Source: Flavicella sp042091695
Lineage (GTDB): Bacteria > Bacteroidota > Bacteroidia > Flavobacteriales > Flavobacteriaceae
Length of the DNA: 64,000 nucleotides
Assembly (NCBI GenBank): GCA_042091695.1
Contig: JBELHA010000003.1
Coordinates: forward strand, 1-64,000
Direction of reading: 5' to 3'
This document shows, one piece after another, positions 1 to 8,150 of the stretch; within the stretch, counting starts at the first letter, position 1, and each line of letters opens with the position of its first letter. Position numbers and translations under genes: made by a program. The notes under the pieces are model-generated. The model did no database searches. It saw nothing but the letters and a program-made list of their open reading frames with translations, and was not told the origin of the DNA.

Positions 1-144
1 TTCTTTTAACTTAGACTCATCTACAGCTTCAATACCTTCTTCGTATTTGTGCCAATCAAAGCTTGCTAAAAATTCTTCTGGGTTTACAACTTCTACAGCA
101 GGTACTTCCTGTGCTTCCGTTTCTTTGTTTAATTCTTCAGACAT
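1..144 (-). CDS. rpsA: 30S ribosomal protein S1, N-terminal fragment (runs off window)
   Basis: Only the first 48 codons are inside the window; the gene continues beyond position 1. The reverse-strand ATG is at 144. The translation begins MSEELNKETE and contains NPEEFLASFDWHKYEEG followed by VDESKLKE. From memory of the family, this acidic leader and the FDWHKYEEG segment mark the start of Bacteroidota ribosomal protein S1, which helps bind mRNA to the 30S subunit through repeated S1/OB domains. Those domains lie outside the window, so the call rests on the N-terminal segment alone. A well-formed Bacteroidota promoter about 120 nt upstream (264-294) supports this start. Confidence 0.85.
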   Translation of the reverse strand, partial: MSEELNKETEAQEVPAVEVVNPEEFLASFDWHKYEEGIEAVDESKLKE

Positions 145-263
145 GGTGTCTTTACTATTTGTATCTTATAATTGACCAGATTTGCAAACGTTATCAACCT
201 AAGAGATGTTAATTTAAAAAATAAGTTTTCCCTTTTCAAAATCTGTACACGCAAAAAGGAGTG

Positions 264-294
264 CAAATTTAATGTTTATTTTCGAATCTCACAA
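264..294 (-). promoter_or_regulatory. Bacteroidota-type promoter for rpsA
   Basis: On the minus strand there is TAAATTTG (271 to 264), matching the TAnnTTTG -7 element, with TTG at 294-292 and 20 nt between them, the usual spacing for the -33 box. The predicted 5' leader is about 115 nt, long enough for regulation of S1 synthesis, although no regulator is visible. The motif match is seen; promoter activity is inferred. Confidence 0.6.
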
Positions 295-482
295 GACAAA
301 CTACAACACAAGGTAAAAAGGACTCTAAAAACCCTAAACCACTAGTTTACAGAACAAAAAAAAAGAGCAATCAACACCTTACAAAAGTCAATAAAATGTA
401 AAAAAACAAGTGTTGTTACCACAAAAAATAGAGATTTATTAAAATAACGACGTATTCGTTAGATTCGTAGAACTATATATCG

Positions 483-490
483 TACATTTG
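483..490 (+). promoter_or_regulatory. -7 element upstream of DEAD-box helicase
   Basis: TACATTTG matches TAnnTTTG exactly. There is no perfect TTG box; TTA at 459-461 is the nearest, 21 nt upstream. Transcription from here would give a leader of about 64 nt before the ATG at 559, containing a weak 6-bp hairpin (521-526 with 539-544). Confidence 0.5.
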
Positions 491-558
491 CAAACTTTTA
501 ACAATGACTGGCAAAGTAGCGTTATTATTTTGTAAGTCAATAACTTATACATAAAATA

Positions 559-2433
559 ATGTCTACATTTAAAGAATTAGGATTGAATGAAGAAATCCTA
601 AAAGGTCTTGCGGACCTAGGTTACGAAAAACCGTCAGAAATTCAAGAAAAAGCAATCCCTCAAGTCATTGCATCCACAGACGATTTAAAAGCATTTGCAC
701 AAACAGGAACAGGAAAAACTGCAGCCTTTAGTTTGCCAATATTACAACTTTTAGACACTGAGAGTAAAAATACGCAGGCAATCATCTTGTCTCCTACTAG
801 AGAATTGGCAGTACAGATTGGAAACAATATCAAAGACTTTTCGAAGTATATGAAAGGTGTCAATGTATTGACAGTTTATGGAGGTGCCAATATAGAAGAG
901 CAAATCAGAGGCCTTAGAAAAGGAGTTCAGATTGTGGTGGGTACTCCAGGTAGAACAGTAGATTTGATCAAAAGAGGAAAACTAAAATTAGACAATGTAA
1001 AATGGTTGATTTTAGATGAAGCGGATGAAATGTTGAATATGGGATTCAAAGACGAATTGGATCAAGTATTAGAGGTGACTCCTGATGATAAACAAACACT
1101 CTTGTTTTCTGCAACTTTCCCAAGAGAGGTTGAAGCCATCGCTAGAAATTACATGAACAGCCCTGCTGAAATCAGTGCAGGTCAAAAAAATACTGGGTCT
1201 GACAATGTTTCCAACGAATACTACTTGGTTACTGAAAGAAATAGATACCCTGCTCTTAAGAGAATCTGTGATGCAAACCCAGATGTGTATGGAATTGTTT
1301 TCTGTAGAACAAAAAGAGAAACAGCACAAGTAGCAGACAATTTGATCCAAGACGGATACAATGCAGATGCTTTACACGGTGATTTGTCACAAGCACAACG
1401 TGATGCCGTAATGCAGAAATTCCGTAAGAAGAACTTGCAAATATTAGTCGCTACCGATGTAGCTGCACGTGGTTTGGATGTAAATAACTTGACACATGTA
1501 ATCAACTACAAATTGCCAGATCAGACAGAAGCCTATACACACCGTAGTGGTAGAACAGGACGTGCTGGAAACAAGGGGATTTCTATCGCTTTGATTACTA
1601 ATAAAGAAATGGGTAAATTACGCCCTATCGAAAGAAAAATCAAAAAGAAATTTGAAAAACAAACTGTTCCTACAGGACAAGAAATCTGTAAGAGTCAATT
1701 GTTTAGCTTGATTCATAAAGTTCAAGAAACAGAAGTAAATAACGAACAAATAGACAGCTACTTAGAAAGTATCTACGAAAGCTTAGAAGGTTTGTCTCGT
1801 GAAGAATTGATCCAGAAATTTGTCTCTGTTGAATTCAACAAATTCTTGAAATACTACGCCAACTCTCGTGACTTAAACGACACTGAAAGAGAGAGCAGAA
1901 GTGACGAAAGAGGAAAATCTAGAGACGACGAAAACATGACGCGTTTCTTTATCAACTTAGGAAGAAAAGATAATTTGAATCCCGGTAAATTGATCGGATT
2001 GATCAACGAACAGAACATCACTGACAATGTAGAAATTGGACAAATCGAAATTTTAGATACGTTCTCTTTCTTCGAATTAGACAAAAACTTTACAGACGAA
2101 ACAATCAGTTCATTTACAGATGCAAATTTTAACGGACGTAGCGTAAATGTTGAAATCACTGAAAAGAAAAAGAGCAACAGAGGTGGAGGACGCGGAAGAG
2201 ACCGTAGACGTGGCGGTGATGACCGAAGAGGACGCGGAAGACGCTTTGAAGGTGGTCGTTCTGGAGGAAGAAGTGATCGTGGAAACAGCAGAAGACGCGA
2301 AGGAGACAATAACGATAAAAGATCCGAAAGAAGAGGAGGAGATAGACCTGATAGAAGCGATCGTTCAGACAGAAGAAGTTCTGACCGTTCTAACTCTGAT
2401 AGAAGCGCAGGATTCGGAAGAAGAAGAAGCTAA
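559..2433 (+). CDS. DEAD-box ATP-dependent RNA helicase with DbpA-like RNA-binding domain and RGG-rich tail
   Basis: This is an RNA helicase that unwinds RNA duplexes with ATP, probably in ribosome assembly, mRNA turnover or cold adaptation. Visible motifs are a Q motif at the start (GYEKPSEIQ), Walker A AQTGTGKT at residues 47-54, DEAD at 153-156, SAT at 184-186 and HRSGRTGRAG near 331-340. A small RNA-binding domain like that of DbpA/CsdA follows at about 470-545 (FINLGRKDNLNPGKLIGLI). The last 80 or so residues are low-complexity Arg, Gly, Asp and Ser, a likely disordered RNA-binding tail. The 624-residue length fits the DeaD/CshA group. It stands alone with its own promoter and a strong terminator. 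DeaD and CshA cannot be told apart here, so no symbol is given. Confidence 0.95.
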   Translation: MSTFKELGLNEEILKGLADLGYEKPSEIQEKAIPQVIASTDDLKAFAQTGTGKTAAFSLPILQLLDTESKNTQAIILSPTRELAVQIGNNIKDFSKYMKGVNVLTVYGGANIEEQIRGLRKGVQIVVGTPGRTVDLIKRGKLKLDNVKWLILDEADEMLNMGFKDELDQVLEVTPDDKQTLLFSATFPREVEAIARNYMNSPAEISAGQKNTGSDNVSNEYYLVTERNRYPALKRICDANPDVYGIVFCRTKRETAQVADNLIQDGYNADALHGDLSQAQRDAVMQKFRKKNLQILVATDVAARGLDVNNLTHVINYKLPDQTEAYTHRSGRTGRAGNKGISIALITNKEMGKLRPIERKIKKKFEKQTVPTGQEICKSQLFSLIHKVQETEVNNEQIDSYLESIYESLEGLSREELIQKFVSVEFNKFLKYYANSRDLNDTERESRSDERGKSRDDENMTRFFINLGRKDNLNPGKLIGLINEQNITDNVEIGQIEILDTFSFFELDKNFTDETISSFTDANFNGRSVNVEITEKKKSNRGGGRGRDRRRGGDDRRGRGRRFEGGRSGGRSDRGNSRRREGDNNDKRSERRGGDRPDRSDRSDRRSSDRSNSDRSAGFGRRRS

Positions 2434-2449
2434 GACTATTTTATATAGA

Positions 2450-2484
2450 CCCAAAAAACCCACTCATTGAGTGGGTTTTTTGGG
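2450..2484. terminator. Strong bidirectional terminator between helicase gene and gldC
   Basis: A near-perfect inverted repeat: positions 2450-2466 pair with 2468-2484, with CCCACTCA against TGAGTGGG at the core and A6/T6 tracts outside. The T-tract on both strands lets it serve both convergent genes. Confidence 0.85.
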
Positions 2485-2526
2485 CTTTATGTGTAAAATA
2501 TATCTATCTTAATAAATTAAGATTGT

Positions 2527-2862
2527 TTATTTTTTAAGTTCTAATTTTTCTGCAAAATAATCACAAAAATCAATCATCGTAGCCGCCATTTTCTCATCAT
2601 TGGTGGCTCTTTGAAAAGTTTGACTCATCGACACCAACGTTTGGTGAAAAAACTGTTTCATATCATCAACAGGCATGTCCTTGGTCCACAAATCAATACG
2701 AAGGGTATCCTTCTTCTTTGCGTCCCATACAGAAAGCATCAATGCTTTGGCCTCTGCCGTTTCAACGCCACCGTCCTCTGCATTCCAAGCAATTTTTTCT
2801 GGAACTTTATTCTCATCCAATCCTATTTCAAACTCTATTTTTGATTTGTGTGCTATTGCCAT
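2527..2862 (-). CDS. gldC: Gliding motility protein GldC
   Basis: A small 111-residue protein matching GldC, recalled from the segments DGGVETAEAKALMLSVWD, LRIDLWTKDMPVDDMK, FFHQTLVSMSQTF and DFCDYFAEKLEL. GldC contributes to flavobacterial gliding and is often encoded beside gldB, but no gldB is present here and the gene appears monocistronic. There is no signal peptide or membrane segment, so it is probably cytoplasmic. A good promoter lies just upstream (2886-2916) and the strong hairpin at 2450-2484 ends the transcript. Its biochemical function is not known. Confidence 0.93.
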   Translation of the reverse strand: MAIAHKSKIEFEIGLDENKVPEKIAWNAEDGGVETAEAKALMLSVWDAKKKDTLRIDLWTKDMPVDDMKQFFHQTLVSMSQTFQRATNDEKMAATMIDFCDYFAEKLELKK

Positions 2863-2885
2863 ATATATTGTGTGTTATTTGTTTG

Positions 2886-2916
2886 CAAATATAAGCCATT
2901 CCTTGACAAGCATCAA
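2886..2916 (-). promoter_or_regulatory. Bacteroidota-type promoter for gldC
   Basis: The minus strand reads TATATTTG from 2893 to 2886, with TTG at 2916-2914 and a 20-nt spacer. The leader to the ATG at 2862 would be about 20 nt. Confidence 0.65.
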
Positions 2917-2996
2917 ACTGCAAACCACATAAGTCCAAAACGTAATCATAACACAAACAATTCCGTAAAAATAAATACCACTTTCTAGGAAATACC

Positions 2997-3004
2997 TATA
3001 TTTG
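2997..3004 (+). promoter_or_regulatory. -7 promoter element that fixes the DUF4199 gene start
   Basis: TATATTTG matches TAnnTTTG. It overlaps the upstream in-frame TTG at 3002, so translation cannot start there; the ATG at 3023 is 18 nt downstream of the element. No clear -33 TTG is seen. Confidence 0.55.
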
Positions 3005-3022
3005 TTTCATCAAAATAAAAAC

Positions 3023-3547
3023 ATGAACAAAAAAGCAATCAGTAAAAGTGTCATCCTAAAATATGGTACATTACTAGGAATGATAGCGATCGCAATCAGT
3101 ATATACTTGTACCTATTTGACAAACATCTAGAGCAGAACCAAACAGTTGGTATCCTTAATATTTTATTGATTCTAGCTGCAATAATACTCGGTATAAGAA
3201 CCTACACAAAAAATGCTCCCCTAAATTTTGGTGATGGTATAAAGATTGGAATCGGAATCACTGTTTTAAGTGCTGTTATGATTACCCTATACAACTACTT
3301 TTTCAGCACCTATATCGAACCTGATTTTGTAGATCAATTGGCAGAAGTGCAAAGAAAAGGAATGGAAGCATCAGGGAAATTGACCACTGAAGAAATACAA
3401 CTGCGTATCGAAAAATTAAAAGAAGGTAGTGACTCCTTTATACCAAGCGCAATAGGAATCGTATTTTCTGCCTTTTTAGGCTTTGTGTTTTCAGCGATTA
3501 CCACAGTTGTCTTTATCAAGATTAACGAAAATAAAAACAGAGCTTAG
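3023..3547 (+). CDS. DUF4199 family integral membrane protein
   Basis: A 174-residue protein with four hydrophobic segments: near the N-terminus (GTLLGMIAIAISIYLYLF), the second (ILLILAAIILGI), the third (GIGITVLSAVMITLYNYFF) and the fourth near the C-terminus (AIGIVFSAFLGFVFSAI). This is the layout of DUF4199 proteins, a Bacteroidota family of unknown function. The start at 3023 is preferred because the alternative TTG at 3002 lies inside the promoter. Only 1 nt separates its stop from the next ATG, so it is translationally linked to the polyprenyl-type glycosyltransferase. As I recall, this pairing is common in flavobacteria, which suggests, without proof, a role with lipid-linked sugars. 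Confidence 0.8.
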   Translation: MNKKAISKSVILKYGTLLGMIAIAISIYLYLFDKHLEQNQTVGILNILLILAAIILGIRTYTKNAPLNFGDGIKIGIGITVLSAVMITLYNYFFSTYIEPDFVDQLAEVQRKGMEASGKLTTEEIQLRIEKLKEGSDSFIPSAIGIVFSAFLGFVFSAITTVVFIKINENKNRA

Positions 3548-3548
3548 C

Positions 3549-4502
3549 ATGCAAATCTCCATAGTCATTCCCTTACTCAACGAGGCTGAATCATTACAAG
3601 AGCTCCACGACTGGATTGTAAAGGTCATGACGGAGCATCAGTATAGCTATGAAATTCTTTTTATCGACGATGGTAGTACGGATACTTCTTGGGAAATCAT
3701 CGAAAGCTTCACCAAAATAAACGCATACACCAAGGGAATACGGTTTTCAAGGAACTATGGAAAATCCCAAGCCTTGAATGCGGGCTTTAAAAAGGTACAA
3801 GGAGAGGTTGTCATTACTATGGATGCTGACTTGCAAGATGCACCCGATGAAATACCTGAATTATACAAACGCATTACTAAAGAAAATTTTGACCTTGTAA
3901 GCGGTTGGAAAAAAATCCGCTACGACTCGAAAATTCGCAAAAACATCCCTTCTAAATTATTCAACTGGGCCGCTAGAAAAACTTCCGGCATCCAATTGAA
4001 CGATTTTAACTGTGGCTTAAAAGCCTATAAAAACAAAGTGGTAAAATCCGTTGATGTACACGGAGAAATGCACCGCTACATCCCTGTATTGGCAAAAAAT
4101 GCTGGTTTCACAAAAATCGGAGAACAGGTAGTCAAACATCAGGCACGCAAGTACGGTGAAACCAAATTTGGCATGGAGCGCTTTGTCAACGGATTTCTAG
4201 ACCTGCTTACGATTTGGTTTGTCAGCAAATTCGGAAAGAGACCCATGCACCTTTTTGGACTTCTAGGGTTGCTTACCTTTAGTGTTGGATTTATTGCAGC
4301 CTTTGCGATTGGTTTTATTAAAATATTAAATGTCTTTTATTTCCACACACCTGCACCTTTAGTAACAGACAGTCCTATGTTTTACATCGCACTGACGACC
4401 ATGATTTTGGGTACTCAATTATTTCTCGCTGGATTTATAGGAGAATTGATTTTACGAACTAAAAAGAACATCCCTAATTATAAAATTGATATTGAATTGT
4501 AA
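3549..4502 (+). CDS. Family 2 glycosyltransferase, DPM1/GtrB-like, with two C-terminal membrane helices
   Basis: A 317-residue membrane-anchored GT-A fold enzyme, likely moving a sugar from a nucleotide donor to polyprenyl phosphate. The N-terminus ISIVIPLLNEAESL is typical of GT2. FIDDGSTD and MDADLQDAPDE supply the metal- and nucleotide-binding aspartates. Two hydrophobic hairpin segments (LFGLLGLLTFSVGFIAAFAI and MFYIALTTMILGTQLFLAGF) give the GtrB-like anchor. The ATG at 3549 is chosen over an upstream in-frame start at 3483 that overlaps the preceding gene and encodes no recognisable sequence. It is followed closely by a phosphohexomutase and an ABC exporter, consistent with an envelope-glycan locus. 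Confidence 0.9.
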   Translation: MQISIVIPLLNEAESLQELHDWIVKVMTEHQYSYEILFIDDGSTDTSWEIIESFTKINAYTKGIRFSRNYGKSQALNAGFKKVQGEVVITMDADLQDAPDEIPELYKRITKENFDLVSGWKKIRYDSKIRKNIPSKLFNWAARKTSGIQLNDFNCGLKAYKNKVVKSVDVHGEMHRYIPVLAKNAGFTKIGEQVVKHQARKYGETKFGMERFVNGFLDLLTIWFVSKFGKRPMHLFGLLGLLTFSVGFIAAFAIGFIKILNVFYFHTPAPLVTDSPMFYIALTTMILGTQLFLAGFIGELILRTKKNIPNYKIDIEL

Positions 4503-4514
4503 TACCCCAAAAAA

Positions 4515-6281
4515 ATGAATGCTACGATAACAACTAAAAAAGAAAAAAAAGAAACGAATATGAATGCTCAAGACAACACAATGGCAACTGCCAACTCATG
4601 GTTAAGCGCAACTTTTGATGCTGAAACACAGAAAGAAGTTCAATCATTGATAAATACAGATGTAGAAACTCTCAAAGACAGCTTTTACAAAGACTTGGAA
4701 TTTGGTACAGGAGGAATGCGTGGTTTGATGGGAGCAGGAACTAACCGTATCAATAAATATACTTTAGGAAAAGCAACCCAGGGATTGTCTAACTACTTGG
4801 GAAAACAATTTCCTTCAAAGCAATGTAGTATTGCAATTGCTTACGACTGTAGACATAACAGTGATACATTAGCGAAAACAGTTGCGGATGTTTTGACTGC
4901 AAACGGCGTAAAAGTGTACCTCTTTGAAGGATTACGTACCACACCAGCTTTGTCTTTTGCCGTAAACCATTTGGGCTGTGATGCCGGAATCGTATTGACC
5001 GCTTCTCATAACCCACCTGAATACAATGGATACAAGGTATATTGGAACGATGGAGGACAAATTGTACCTCCACACGACGGTGCCATCATCGCGGAAGTAA
5101 ACGCTTTGTCTTTTGATGCAATTAAGTTTGACGCCAATGCTGACTTACTAGAATACATCGGTGAAGCTGTAGATAATGCCTTTACAGATGCCTGCGTTGA
5201 AAATGGAAAATTAGACCTAGACAACAGAGATGATTTGTCTATTGTATTTACATCCTTACACGGAACTTCAATTACTGCAATGCCTGACACCTTTGAAAAA
5301 GCAGGCTATAAAAACGTACATATTGTAGAAGAACAAAGAGAACCAAATGGTGATTTTCCTACCGTAGCTTCTCCAAATCCAGAAGAGCCAGCTGCTTTGA
5401 AAATGGCAACTGAATTGGCTGATAAAGTAGGTGCAGATATCGTAATTGGTACTGATCCTGACAGTGACCGTTTGGGAATTGCTGTTCGCGACTTGGAAGG
5501 AAATATGAAGTTACTCAACGGAAACCAAACAATGGTTGTGATGACTGACTTTTTGATTAAAAAATGGCAGAAGGAAGGGAAGTTGAACGGTAAGCAGTTT
5601 GTAGGAACTACAATAGTATCTACTGCTATGATGGAAACATTGGCAGCTAGTTACGATGTGGATTGTAAAATATGCTTGACAGGATTCAAATGGATTGCTA
5701 AAATGATCAAAGATTTTGACGGTCTAGACTTTATCGGAGGTGGTGAAGAAAGTTTTGGATACATGGTCGGAGATTTTGTACGCGATAAAGACGCAATTAC
5801 TTCTGCCCTTTTGGCTTGTGAAATTGCTACCTATGCCAAAGCTCAAGGAAGTTCTTTCTACAAGGAATTATTAGAATTGTACACAAAACATAATTTCTAC
5901 AAGGAACACTTGATTTCTATCACGAAAAAAGGAATGGACGGGGCTGCTCAAATCAAACAAATGATGGTGGACTTACGCGAAACTCCTTATACTGAAATCG
6001 ACGGCGAAAAAGTGAAGTTCGTATACGACTACGCAAGCTCTGTTTGTAAAAACAGTTTGACTGGTGAGGAGACAAAAATCGACATGCCACAATCCAACGT
6101 ATTGATTTTCTTAACAGAAAACGGAACAAGAATTGCTGCTAGACCAAGTGGTACGGAACCTAAAATTAAGTTTTATTTCAGTGTAAACACTGGATTAGAC
6201 ACGATAGAAAATGCAGAGGCTACAGAAAAGCTGCTAGATGCTAAAATCAGCCGTATTATAGAAGAATTGAAATTATCCTAA
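4515..6281 (+). CDS. Phosphoglucomutase/phosphomannomutase family phosphohexomutase
   Basis: This enzyme interconverts hexose 1- and 6-phosphates, feeding nucleotide-sugar synthesis. All four family signatures are present: the phosphoserine loop TASHNPPEYNGYKVYW, the metal loop GTDPDSDRLG, the sugar-binding loop GGGEESFGY and the phosphate-binding loop RPSGTEPKIKFY. At 588 residues it has the size of the PgcA/PGM2 group rather than the shorter ManB type. A second in-frame ATG at 4560 gives 573 residues and may be the true start, since residues 2-15 are a lysine-rich, poorly conserved-looking stretch. The stop codon abuts the next ATG. Whether glucose or mannose phosphate is preferred cannot be read from the sequence. 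Confidence 0.93.
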   Translation: MNATITTKKEKKETNMNAQDNTMATANSWLSATFDAETQKEVQSLINTDVETLKDSFYKDLEFGTGGMRGLMGAGTNRINKYTLGKATQGLSNYLGKQFPSKQCSIAIAYDCRHNSDTLAKTVADVLTANGVKVYLFEGLRTTPALSFAVNHLGCDAGIVLTASHNPPEYNGYKVYWNDGGQIVPPHDGAIIAEVNALSFDAIKFDANADLLEYIGEAVDNAFTDACVENGKLDLDNRDDLSIVFTSLHGTSITAMPDTFEKAGYKNVHIVEEQREPNGDFPTVASPNPEEPAALKMATELADKVGADIVIGTDPDSDRLGIAVRDLEGNMKLLNGNQTMVVMTDFLIKKWQKEGKLNGKQFVGTTIVSTAMMETLAASYDVDCKICLTGFKWIAKMIKDFDGLDFIGGGEESFGYMVGDFVRDKDAITSALLACEIATYAKAQGSSFYKELLELYTKHNFYKEHLISITKKGMDGAAQIKQMMVDLRETPYTEIDGEKVKFVYDYASSVCKNSLTGEETKIDMPQSNVLIFLTENGTRIAARPSGTEPKIKFYFSVNTGLDTIENAEATEKLLDAKISRIIEELKLS

Positions 6282-8117
6282 ATGAATAGACATTTCAAAA
6301 GATTTTTAACCTATGCCCTACCTTATAGGGCAAAGGGTATTTTATCCATCGCATTCAATATCTTGTATGCCTTGTTTACAGCACTCTCCATGATTACCTT
6401 GTTGCCCATGCTCAAGGTAATCTTTGGAGAAACTTCTTATCTAAAAACCAAGCCTGAATATCCAGGTTTGTCACATATCAGCACCGACTATTTAGAGAGT
6501 TACCTCAACTATCTCGTCACACAAAACACCTTAGACAACAAACCTGAAGAAACGTTGACCTATATGGTCATTCTTGTGGTTACTACCTTTTTTCTAAAAA
6601 ACATGTTTGGCTATTTAGGGAATGTATATATGGCACATTTGAAGAATGCTGTACTAAAAGATCTGAGAAATGAAATCTATACGAAAATCATCTCCCTTCC
6701 TGTTTCTTTTTATTCGGAAAAAAGAAAAGGAGATACAATTTCTAGAGCTACTGCAGATTTAGCTGTGATCAACAACACCTATTTAGACCTTGTAATCATT
6801 TATATTCGAGAACCCCTAAATATTATTTTCACCTTACTTGCTATGGTCAAAATGAGTTGGGAATTGTCGTTGTTTGTGTTTACATTCATACCTATTTCAG
6901 GCTATATCATTTCTATCATCACAAAAAAAATCAAAGACCAATCCAGTCAGATTTTCAAAGAAAGTGGCAATGTATTAGGAAATATAGAAGAGACCTTGAC
7001 AGGGCTTAAAATCATCAAAGCGTTCAACGCAGAGGGGTATTTTAAAACAAAATTCCAACAACTGGGGAGCAACATCGAAAAAATTAGTAATAAGATGAGC
7101 AATCGCGCAGGTCTTACCAGTCCTATGAGTGAATTTTTGGGAATTACAACAATCGCTTGTTTGCTATGGTTTGGTGGAAGAATGGTATTGGTAGACAAAA
7201 CCTTAGTAGCTAGTACTTTTATCACCTTTATGGGGTTGGCCTACAACATACTCACCCCTGCTAAGGCAATTTCAAAAGCGAGTAATAAAATAAAAGCTGG
7301 AAATGCAGCCTCAGAGCGATTTATAGAAATATTAGATGCCGAAAACAGCTTAGCAGATACTGAAAACCCAAAAAGGATAAGCACATTTGACAAAGAAATT
7401 CGCTTTGACAATATTTCCTTTAAGTACGACAAAGAATACGTACTTAAGAATTTTTCATTGACACTTCCGAAGGGTAAAACTGTGGCTTTGGTTGGACAGT
7501 CAGGAAGTGGGAAATCCACCTTATCAAATTTAATCACCCGTTTTTGGGACGTACAAGAAGGGGCTATATTATTGGATGGTACAGATATTAAGGAAATAGA
7601 AACAACTTCCCTAAGAGCTCAAATGGGAATCGTTGCACAAGATGCCTTGCTTTTTAACGACAGTATTCGCAACAATATTGCGCTTTCAAATACAAAAGCA
7701 AGTCATGAGGACATACAAGCAGCAGCAAAAATAGCCAATGCACATGATTTCATAGCTGCATTGCCAAAAGGCTATGACAACCCCATTGGTGACAGCGGAA
7801 ACATGCTTTCGGGTGGACAAAGACAACGTATCTCTATTGCGAGAGCAGTGCTGAAAAACCCACCTATCATGATCTTGGACGAGGCTACTTCTGCACTGGA
7901 TACAGAATCAGAAAAATCAGTACAAGATGCACTTGAAAAAATGATGGAAAACAGAACATCACTGGTTATAGCACACCGTCTTTCTACCATTCAAAACGCA
8001 GACTTGATTGTCGTACTTCGCAAAGGAGAAATCGTTGAACAAGGAACGCATGAAGAACTGATACAGCTTCAAAAAGAATATTACAAATTAGTAAATATGC
8101 AAAGCCTAGAAAGCTAA
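6282..8117 (+). CDS. MsbA-like ABC transporter, fused permease and ATPase
   Basis: A 611-residue half-transporter with an N-terminal six-helix ABC exporter domain (about 1-330) and a C-terminal nucleotide-binding domain. Walker A is GQSGSGKST at residues 405-413, the signature is LSGGQRQR, Walker B ends in MILDEATSALD, and the H-loop is IAHRLST. The type fits MsbA and other lipid or lipid-linked glycan exporters, which work as homodimers in the inner membrane. It begins directly at the stop of the phosphohexomutase gene and precedes a glycosyltransferase, so an LPS or glycolipid substrate is likely; this is inference from context. Confidence 0.92.
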   Translation: MNRHFKRFLTYALPYRAKGILSIAFNILYALFTALSMITLLPMLKVIFGETSYLKTKPEYPGLSHISTDYLESYLNYLVTQNTLDNKPEETLTYMVILVVTTFFLKNMFGYLGNVYMAHLKNAVLKDLRNEIYTKIISLPVSFYSEKRKGDTISRATADLAVINNTYLDLVIIYIREPLNIIFTLLAMVKMSWELSLFVFTFIPISGYIISIITKKIKDQSSQIFKESGNVLGNIEETLTGLKIIKAFNAEGYFKTKFQQLGSNIEKISNKMSNRAGLTSPMSEFLGITTIACLLWFGGRMVLVDKTLVASTFITFMGLAYNILTPAKAISKASNKIKAGNAASERFIEILDAENSLADTENPKRISTFDKEIRFDNISFKYDKEYVLKNFSLTLPKGKTVALVGQSGSGKSTLSNLITRFWDVQEGAILLDGTDIKEIETTSLRAQMGIVAQDALLFNDSIRNNIALSNTKASHEDIQAAAKIANAHDFIAALPKGYDNPIGDSGNMLSGGQRQRISIARAVLKNPPIMILDEATSALDTESEKSVQDALEKMMENRTSLVIAHRLSTIQNADLIVVLRKGEIVEQGTHEELIQLQKEYYKLVNMQSLES

Positions 8118-8150
8118 GGAATATAGTTATCAAAAAAACATCACCCTCCC

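Larger units (their letters stand above)
145..558. other. Intergenic region between divergent rpsA and DEAD-box helicase gene
   Basis: This is the only stretch longer than 300 bases without a gene. It is AT-rich and holds the rpsA promoter (264-294) and a helicase promoter (483-490). I see no tRNA, strong hairpin, repeat or plausible small coding frame in the rest. Confidence 0.6.

Noticed and set aside
1854..2309. Minus-strand open frame of 151 codons within the helicase gene
   Set aside because: Antisense of the same low-complexity region, composed of Ser, Leu, Pro and Arg, with no recognisable domain.
2147..2470. Open frame of 107 codons on the plus strand, rich in Glu and Val, over the end of the helicase gene
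   Set aside because: It is an alternative reading of the Arg/Gly/Asp codon repeats of the helicase tail and ends in the terminator; low complexity explains it.
2863..3001. A gldB gene next to gldC
   Set aside because: Looked for because the two are often linked, but the gap is too short and no GldB-like frame exists in the window.
3002..3022. TTG start for the DUF4199 protein
   Set aside because: It lies in the TATATTTG promoter element; the ATG at 3023 fits the family.
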